Assembly (NCBI GenBank): GCA_963932465.1
Contig: OZ010788.1
Coordinates: 666,956,484-667,020,483, forward strand
Source of the DNA: Maratus speciosus
Lineage: Eukaryota > Arthropoda > Arachnida > Araneae > Salticidae
Reading direction: 5' to 3'
Length of the DNA stretch: 64,000 nucleotides
Positions 57,311 through 64,000 of the stretch are shown here, in pieces; position 1 is the first letter of the stretch; every line of letters begins with the position of its first letter. A program made the position numbers and the translations under genes. The notes beneath the pieces are model-generated. The model did no database searches and was not told where the DNA came from. It saw only the letters and a list, made by a program, of their open reading frames with translations.

Positions 57311-58729
57311 CCCACTTATGCCTGAATTTTTGTTTTCTCAAATTTCTTGGTAAAATCACTTTAAAATGTTGAAAAATGAACTGGAAAAATACTAAAAAAA
57401 ATTATGCTAAAATATTTTTGCATTTATTTGATAAAATAAAAACATACTAAATATGGGAATATCCATATGTGGAAAAATGCATAATTATATGTTTTGTCTA
57501 AATTTATATAAATTAAGCTTTTAAATTGCATATTATATACTATAATTAATATTTTTATGAACTATTAAAAAACATATTTATTTCTTTACAGAGACTAATA
57601 ATATTATAAGTATTATTAACTAGCCACCCTTTGCGACCAGTTTGGTCTCCTTTAAATGTATACTAAGCATTGTATCATTTTACTTTTATTCATAATTTAA
57701 TTTACTTGCTCAATCCTTCGCCAAATCGGGAGATTCTGATACAGAAATCATGAACTCTGTATTTTTATGTTGGCCGGGCGCAGGTGATAAATCGTCAAAC
57801 ATTGTTCCCGTCGTATTTTTTCGTATTTCATTAATTTCATTTCAAATATAATACTTTCACTCGCTTCATTGAAAATACATAAATTACATAAATTTAATTT
57901 TAAACTGAAATTTTTTAATTTATTACTCTCAATTATTTCTTAAAAAAAAAAAAAAAAAGGAATAAATAATACCATAAACCGTGATACTTAATTTCAACAT
58001 CAATGCTTCATTTTAATTTACCACGCGAAAAATTGTTTATGACTGTCACGTGAAATGGACTATTATAATACTGATGACATGTTGGCGATGAAACAATATT
58101 TGGCGATTTATCATCTGCGCCTGGCTAACATTAAAGTACCAAATTGACCACCTGGCATAAAAAGGTGAAACGGGTAACCCGGAACTGTTGATGACAGTCA
58201 CGTGACTTCTGCTTTTATTATATAGACAATAAATTAAGAATCATCGTATTTGAGGCTAAAAAACAATTTACTTCAAAATCATCTTCAAACGGAATTTACA
58301 TAAATAACTGGCTAAATGGCTAATTAGAAATTTGTACCCATTTGAGCCTGGAGACCGACATTTTGTACGGTACAAACATGCATAAAAAAAATAGGCTTGA
58401 ACATATAATTTCGCAAATTAAAAAAATATGTATTTCAAAGGAGTCCACAAGCTAAGATTATGATTTATTTATTTGGATCCTTGATACAAAAACACAAAAA
58501 AAAATTAATTTTTACATTTCGCTATCTTGAAAAATGAAAAATCTATAAACACAGAAAAAAGGACTTCATTTCAGCAAATAAATATCAGTCTTATGCTGTC
58601 ATCTCTCGGCAATAGATAAAGACATTTATAGACAATTCATACAATTTTCATATTGTAAAGAAGAAGAAAATTATAAAAATTTATTAAAATTAGAAACGTC
58701 GCAAAAATGGGACGTTAGGCATAAAATGG
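57311..58729. mobile_element. 1.4-kb TTAA-type element
   Basis: TTAA at 57307-57310 precedes CCCACTTATGCCTGAA; the right end, inverted, reads CCATTTTATGCCTAACG and adjoins a decayed TAAA. The inverted match is about 15 bp with several mismatches. The insertion separates units of the 380-bp tandem repeat. It carries the foldback at 57768-58130. No transposase frame. Confidence 0.55.
57768..58130. mobile_element. Foldback MITE, TGTTGGCCGGGCGCAG termini, TTA target
   Basis: The left end TGTTGGCCGGGCGCAGGTGA and right end, inverted, TGTTAGCCAGGCGCAGATGA continue matching through GATAAATCGYCAAAYATTGTT. A 3-bp TTA flanks both sides (57765-57767, 58131-58133), as expected for PIF/Harbinger-type elements, though 3 bp is weak evidence. 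Nested in 57311-58729. Confidence 0.65.
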
Positions 58730-59450
58730 TAAAGAAAGCGAACAAAATTTCAGGAATTATCTCAAATGCAATAGACCTGATGGTTCATTTTTTAACATCA
58801 ATGACGAGAGAGATTTTTAATTGAATGACTTCTCGATCCAATATAACATGAACGGATGGTTGCTATGGAAATAGTTTTATGAAACGAGGATAGTTATAAT
58901 TTGAAGTAAAACAGAAATTTCATAAAAAAAAAAAAAACAAGAAACAGAACGTTATGTAAATGATAACATAGATGTGATTCTAGCGATGCCTGTTTTGTAA
59001 CCTAAAAAAAAAAATATATATATATATATGAATTAGTAAGCAATGGTATATCGGCATAATATACAATGTCATTTGAAAAAAATCCTGATTATTATTTCTA
59101 TTTTAATTAATTTATTTATTTATTTGAGAAAGCGAACAAATTTCCAGGAATTATCTCAAATGCAACAGACCTGATGGTTCATTTTTTGACATCAGTGACT
59201 TGGCAGATTTTTAACTGAATGGCGAATTGGTCCAATGTGACATAAACAGATGATTGCTATGAAAATAGTTTTTTGAAACACAAATAGCTTTAATTTGAAG
59301 TAAAACAGAAGTTTCATTATAAAGCAAGAACCAGAAAGTTAATGTAAAATGATAAATTAGATATGATTCTAGCGATGCCTTTTTTTGTAACAAAAAAAAA
59401 AAAAAATAATCACTCAGTAAGCAATGACATATCGGCATAATATACAATGT

Positions 59451-59628
59451 CAGGATTCGTACGCATCAAGGGATTTTGGTTATTTTAAGTGTTTTAGTAC
59501 CAGAAATTTCGTAATGTACTGGTCACTATATCTGAAGATAATTTTTTTTTTCATTAAATAAGGCGAATGTTTCTTTACAATAATTCTGGTACAAGGTGCT
59601 TGAAAGTCCTTGAAGTGTATGAACCCTG
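59451..59628. mobile_element. 178-bp hAT-like MITE
   Basis: Left end CAGGATTCGTACGCATCAAG, right end CTTGAAGTGTATGAACCCTG. Other units of the host tandem repeat read TACAATGTCATTTGAAA uninterrupted, so ACAATGT / ATATGT on the two sides is the decayed target duplication. Same length and termini as 3159-3336. Confidence 0.78.
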
Positions 59629-60090
59629 ATATGTCATTTGAAAAATATATTGCATTTCCTTTTTTTTTTTCGAGAAAGCGAACAAAACTTCCCTAATTAT
59701 CTCAAATGTAACAGACCTGTTAGTTGTAACAGACAGCAATGACTTGACAGATTTTTAATTATGAATCGATCCAATGTGACATGAAGGGATGATTAGTATG
59801 AAAATATTTTTTTAAAACATGGATAGTTTTAATTTGAAGTAAAACAGTAGTTTCACCATAAAAATTAAAAACAGAACATTAATACAAATGATAGCATAGA
59901 TATGATTCTTGCTTGAAGAATTTAATAACTAAAAAAAAAAAAAAAAATTATCAACCAGTAAGCGATAATGCATGACATATCGGCATAATATACAATGTAA
60001 TTTGAAAAAGATCCTGCAATTTTTTTATTCTGAGTAAGCGAACAAAACTTCACGAATTATCTCAAATGCAACAGACGTGATGGTTCATTA

Positions 60091-60979
60091 CAGATTGAAC
60101 TTACTTGAAAGATAAAGCTCAAGTATAAGATACCCAGTAGAAAATTTCCACGAAGATAAAACTAAATAAGTCTCATTTCGTTCTCATTATCTATAAATGA
60201 AATAGGCAGATTGTTCAGGTGTAAAAAAACGAACGCTCTCTAAATGGGGAAAAATAAAAATAAATACATACAGAACTGTCGAAGCTAATCAAAAAGGTTC
60301 TAATAGCAGCATTTCCAGTCAATTTCTGATAACAGTTCATTAGATAAGGACGTTTTATGAGAAAGAAAAAATGCATAACTTGATGAAGTTGCTGAAGGAA
60401 AAAAAATCAATAGCAAAAATCCTAATCGACTGTGTAACGTATCTGTCACCATTAAGTCTATTAAAATGTTGTAACAGAAATAACACACTTTATCTTTGTC
60501 AGTCGGACTTGCGTGAGATTCAAATAGAATGTATGCTCAATTAAGTTCCCTTTTTTTTACTTTTTTTCACTCGTGTGTAATTCTAATCGCGTGTACGAAA
60601 AGAACTTTGTACAAAAAGAGTTAAAAGCAAAACTGAAATAATAACAGTTTTCGTGAATGTTTTTATGGTAATGTTTGCTGAAGATCTCCGGTGAAACTGA
60701 CATTTATGTCTTTATTTCTTTCAGAATTTTTCAATCTCGCATAAAGTGAAATTTAAAAGCAGAAAAATGCTTTAGCTCTCGAAATGTTAAAAGGAATATA
60801 TCACGAGATATGAAATGTAAAAGTATAAAACAACACCGAAAAATTCTTGAAAATTTTAAATGGTTGTAAGACTAATGCTATCGGTTAAATAATATCAAAA
60901 TTCTCTTTTTACAAAAATAAGCTATGTTATTAGGTTTTCAATATTAAGGTTATGCAAGTCACTTTAGCATTTACGTGTT
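60091..60979. other. Unassigned AT-rich sequence
   Basis: No repeats, RNA gene or exon recognised. A 62-codon minus-strand frame (60300-60488) is unsupported. Confidence 0.5.
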
Positions 60980-61296
60980 ACAGTAAACTCCCGATTATCC
61001 GGCCCTCCGTACTATCCGGCCTAGTAAAAAAATTGAGGAATGTTGCAAGCGGCCGAGACAGGCAGATTCCTGTCCGTAGGAAAGTGCTAACGCACGACAG
61101 GTATGAGCAAGAAGCGATTGTAGAATGCAATAGCAGAGAAAGACAAGAAGTGAGGGGGGAGTTAAGGCTAGAAAGCCTGTTTCGTCAGTTGTGTGCAACG
61201 GAATTTAACAAGTGCGGACGTTATTTTCCGCTTAACCTGGTTACTTTCGTATAGTCTTTTCGTGTGCTTCGTGTTTATTTATTGAAGATTAACGAA

Positions 61297-61344
61297 ATGG
61301 GTGACAAACGAAACAAGGTTGTAGTGGCTATGGAGGAGAAACTA
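61297..61344 (+). pseudogene. N-terminal stub of a pogo-like transposase
   Basis: ATG at 61297 opens MGDKRNKVVVAMEEKL, which resembles the lysine/arginine-rich start of the pipsqueak/CENP-B-type helix-turn-helix domain of pogo/Tigger transposases (the familiar K-R-K..L-EEK-L pattern). After 16 codons the frame is split by a CACTGTAAA MITE. Sequence beyond the MITE (61602 onward) does not continue the domain recognisably, indicating deletion or decay. Non-functional. Confidence 0.5.
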
Positions 61345-61599
61345 CACTGTAAAAAAAAAAAAAAAAAAAAAACGGACTAAAATACGGAATTACTATTGAC
61401 AATCTAGACGCCAGTACTATTTCCGTATTTTAATGGAACTTTTTCCCGGTAAATAACAGAAAATTTTCCGTTAAATTAAAAAAAAAAAGGAAAAATTTCT
61501 GTAATTAACCGGGAAAAAATTCCGTTAAAATACGGTAATAGTACTGGCGTCTAGATTGCCAGTAGTATTTCCGTATTTTTTTTTTTTTTTTTTACAGTG
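61345..61599. mobile_element. 255-bp CACTGTAAA foldback MITE
   Basis: Near-palindrome beginning CACTGTAAAAAA and ending with its complement, flanked by TA (61343-61344, 61600-61601). Arms share CTAGACGCCAGTACTATT / AGTACTGGCGTCTAGAT and TTTTTCCCGGTAA / TTAACCGGGAAAAA. Same termini as 1274-1552 and 20021-22801. It landed in the transposase start codon region of the pogo-like element. Confidence 0.88.
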
Positions 61600-62029
61600 T
61601 ACAAGTTAGCAGGAGAAAGCGATGTCACCTGATATTATATGCTTGTGTAAATGGAGGGACATTGCGTAGCGGAAGAGGGCCTAACAGGGAGAAGCAGTCA
61701 TGTATCAAGCATTTTTTCAAAAACTAAGTTTTGACACTTATCTTATGCATAACTTTTCATATTTGTGCAATCATTTGTTAATAAACGGTAAAATAAGATT
61801 TACTAATTTTTTTACGAATTAGGCTTAAGTTTTACGTTAATGTTTCGCTTATTTTGAAACTGTATGTACTGTATATATAAAATTTATCTTAAAATGTGTA
61901 ACATGCGTTTTTAATATAATGGGTGGGTGGAGGGCAGGAAGTTATTATAGAACTTAGGCCTATCCGGCTTTTTTGTTATCCGGCCTACCCTCCCGCCACG
62001 TTAGGCCGGATAGTCAGGAGTTTACTTTA

Positions 62030-62577
62030 TTAAAGCTATCGCAAAGAAAACTCTATTATCCCGAGAAAGTTTGAATAGTTATTTTTTCGTTTTACAGTAA
62101 AAGATATTTCGTGAATAAAATAAAAAAAGCTTAATATTAAAATATTTCGGGTGTGAATTCTAAATTTTGAATAAAAATCCCGCCAAATCTGGCAACATTG
62201 TTTGAGCCTTACATGAGTATTAAAATTAAACAGTAGAATGAATAAAATATATTAATGCTAAAAAATAAATAAATAAAGCAAAGGACAATACGGCTTTATC
62301 GAATACTAATTCAAAGGTAAGAAGAAAATTACTCACTGGCCATTTGTAAAACTTCTTCTCTGTGAAATATCCTAATCTGAAGTTACTCTATCGCAGGCCT
62401 CTTCAATTTTTCAGTAAGTGCGTATGGAGTTGAAATATGAAAAGTATAATTATTTACACGACTTAAAAAAATGCTGTAATATTATATCTCTATAGCAAAG
62501 AAACGATGTATGCACGCACGTCTAACAATTATATCTATAACAATTAATTAGGGGTCCATGTAATATTTAAATGCAGT
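62030..62577. other. Unassigned AT-rich sequence
   Basis: CGGGTGTGAATTCTAAATTTTG near 62149 echoes the internal motif of the TTAA MITEs, perhaps a decayed copy. Nothing else could be recognised. Confidence 0.4.
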
Positions 62578-62589
62578 GAAAACATAAAA

Positions 62590-62849
62590 CCAAACCTGCA
62601 AAGTTACAATCCAATAAGGATCATGTAAAACCCAGGCTGTTTTCTTGACCAATTGGCATTGAGGAGCTACACAGCATATGTCAGCCTAACGCGAAACCCT
62701 TAGATTTTAGATCCCAAGCAAACATTTTAGCAATACCGAAGGGATAAAAGGTCGAGTCAACATTGACCAGTCCACAGACCGGATTCAAACTACGGACCTG
62801 TAGCATGACAGCGCGACGCGCTGATCACTACACTGCTGGGCTTTCAGGG
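62590..62849 (-). mobile_element. tRNA-derived SINE (second family)
   Basis: Read on the minus strand, the head AGCCCAGCAGTGTAGTGATC contains a box A-like TAGTGATCAGCG (complement 62819-62830) and a box B-like GTTTGAATCC (complement 62781-62790). A unique body of about 190 bp follows. Flanking GAAAACATAAA (62578-62588) and GAAACATAAA (62850-62859) are a probable decayed target duplication. The sequence differs from the SINE at 3787-4025. Confidence 0.65.
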
Positions 62850-62859
62850 GAAACATAAA

Positions 62860-63873
62860 TCATAGTAAGTTTAGAATTAAATTTTCGTGAATGGACCCTG
62901 TCTCAAAAAATATTACAGGTAAGGAGGCAAGGACTTTAATTCCTCCTGTTATGAATAAAATATAAACATTAATGATTTTTAACCTTCTCACCTCCGCAAA
63001 CTGATATATCCGTTCATTAAGCTGTAAGTTTCACTGAACCAGAAGCATTATTTAACTTAATATAATTCTACAGTTGTAATCCAGTTTTATAAAATTAAGT
63101 TCTGATTAATGCACTCAAGGCTTACATGCCTATACGTAAAAAAAAAAAAAAATTATATCATATTGGAAAAAGCATCTTTTTTTAGCATTTAAAACATATT
63201 TCAGAGAAAACAACATTACAATTTTGCTCTTTTGTTCGGCGATTAGCTGGTTAAAGTCCCTAAAACAATATAAAAAAGATTTTTTAAAATCTAGAAAAAT
63301 AGATTTTGTTAAAAATCTCTTAATTGAAATATTCCAGATGGCCTTGATGTAATTTATTGGAAATCTATTACGCATGAATAACCTAAACATATCAGATAAC
63401 TATGGCCAATTGAATATCGAAAGCATTAATGTATAAATCTGACTCCCGATACATTACAATGTCCAACGGCACTGTGAATTACAGCACTTTTAATATTTAT
63501 CTTATTTCAAAACCGCAATTTCTAGTAAGTTGAACTCTTTATAGTAGGAAACTACTAGTAGCCAACGATCGTATGCATTATTATTTTTTTTAAATCCATA
63601 GCATTTAAGGTCTCAATTTTAGCGAGTTCAGTGAAATATCAGCTTCGTTTCGTATCACCCATAAAATAAAAAGCAACAATCCCATCAAACAGGCATTGTA
63701 ATAATATGGAGTAAAATTGTCTAAAGCAAAACCTATTTTTTAAAACCATAATCACATAAATTTATTATAAATAACCGTGGATAACACACTTCGTGATTAT
63801 GTGCTTACATTTTCGCCATTTCAGGTGCATACGTAACTAGGAGAGAACGTTACTTCCCAATAACAGCAGTAGC
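62860..63873. other. Unassigned AT-rich sequence
   Basis: An 86-codon minus-strand frame (63130-63390) is low-complexity and unsupported. A poly-A tract is at about 63139-63151. No other feature. Confidence 0.5.
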
Positions 63874-63972
63874 TTTCTACTGATTTTGGGGGGTTATTAC
63901 ACCTCATTATAAAAGATTAAATAAATGGCTTGTCAGATGAGGTGTAATAACTGCTGAATCAGTTCAAAGCAA
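63874..63972. mobile_element. ~95-bp hairpin, possible miniature MITE
   Basis: GGTTATTACACCTCAT (about 63893-63908) and ATGAGGTGTAATAACT (about 63938-63953) form perfect arms. ACTGATT/AATCAGT and GCTTT/AAAGC extend the match outward. No clear target duplication. Confidence 0.5.
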
Positions 63973-64000
63973 TGAATGAAGTGCGCATGAGGCATTTTTC

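Larger units (their letters stand above)
57005..60090. repeat. ~380-bp tandem repeat, interrupted twice
   Basis: The phrase TATCGGCATAATATACAATG (or GTACAATG) is at about 57244, 59050, 59431 and 59987. Spacing 381 is direct; 556 becomes about 378 after removing the 178-bp hAT-like MITE; the large first gap is partly filled by the 1.4-kb TTAA element at 57311-58729. Units share ATTTTTAATTGAATGA, GCTATGAAAATAGTTTT and GAGAAAGCGAACAAAA. A partial unit ends near 60090. Confidence 0.8.
60981..62027 (+). mobile_element. pogo-like element with CAGTAAACTCC..ATCCGGCC termini
   Basis: The left end CAGTAAACTCCCGATTATCC and right end, inverted, AAGTAAACTCCTGACTATCC match closely; GATTATCCGGCC and CCGGATAGTC are part of them. 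A second ATCCGGC pair lies inside each end. TA flanks both sides (60979-60980 and 62028-62029). A transposase start lies at 61297. The element is internally deleted to about 0.8 kb without the nested MITE (61345-61599). The TIR style and transposase start place it in the pogo/Tigger group. Confidence 0.85.

Noticed and set aside
60952..61254. 100-codon plus-strand frame
   Set aside because: It runs through the terminal inverted repeat and 5' untranslated part of the pogo-like element; the transposase start lies downstream at 61297.

Overview
This is a 64 kb stretch of very AT-rich eukaryotic DNA with no protein-coding gene that I can support. The longest open reading frames are about 110 codons, all low-complexity or inside repeats. 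The repeat types (Tc1/mariner, pogo, hAT-like, piggyBac-like TTAA elements, Helitrons with an ATCTATACT start and CTAGT end, tRNA-derived SINEs, and Penelope-like fragments with hammerhead-like cores) suggest an arthropod, possibly a chelicerate such as a spider. That assignment rests on repeat style only. The window is either intergenic or the inside of a very long intron.

Layout. 1-2.9 kb: a ~270-bp tandem repeat carrying two foldback MITEs at TA sites. 3-4.5 kb: a TTAA element with a nested hAT-like MITE, then a SINE with a perfect 15-bp target duplication, a transposase C-terminal relic and a Penelope-like fragment. 5.8-11.3 kb: two foldback elements with tRNA-like sequences in their arms, separated by a pogo-like element; the second foldback is interrupted inside its tRNA-like part by a TTAA element. 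11.3-14.0 kb: a non-autonomous Helitron built from decaying ~306-bp repeats. 15.6-19.2 kb: a tandem repeat with alternating period, plus a TTAA element and a hAT-like MITE. 20.0-22.8 kb: a long-terminal-inverted-repeat foldback carrying three younger elements. 23-27.2 kb: TTAA MITEs. 27.7 kb: a complete tRNA cloverleaf-like sequence. 29.7-36.7 kb: tandem arrays (165 bp, 218 bp) split by TTAA elements, and a mariner-type MITE. 37.7-38.2 kb: a ~530-bp near-perfect palindrome centred on an inverted dimer of a TTAA MITE. 41-49 kb: further TTAA, hAT-like, foldback and Helitron copies. 49.7-51 kb: a Tc1-like relic holding a hAT MITE. 52-54 kb: Penelope-like units with inverted hammerhead-like cores. 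55-60 kb: nested elements and ~158-bp and ~380-bp tandem arrays. 61-62 kb: a pogo-like element whose transposase start is split by a MITE. 62.6-62.9 kb: a second SINE.

The dominant signal is about nineteen TTAA-flanked elements or ends from at least nine terminal-repeat families, many only 190-220 bp long and sharing an internal CTGGTG..GAAT-type motif. Nesting, and paralogous repeats that show the empty site, give relative insertion ages in many places. Nothing here works as an operon or pathway: the window is a record of successive transposon waves.
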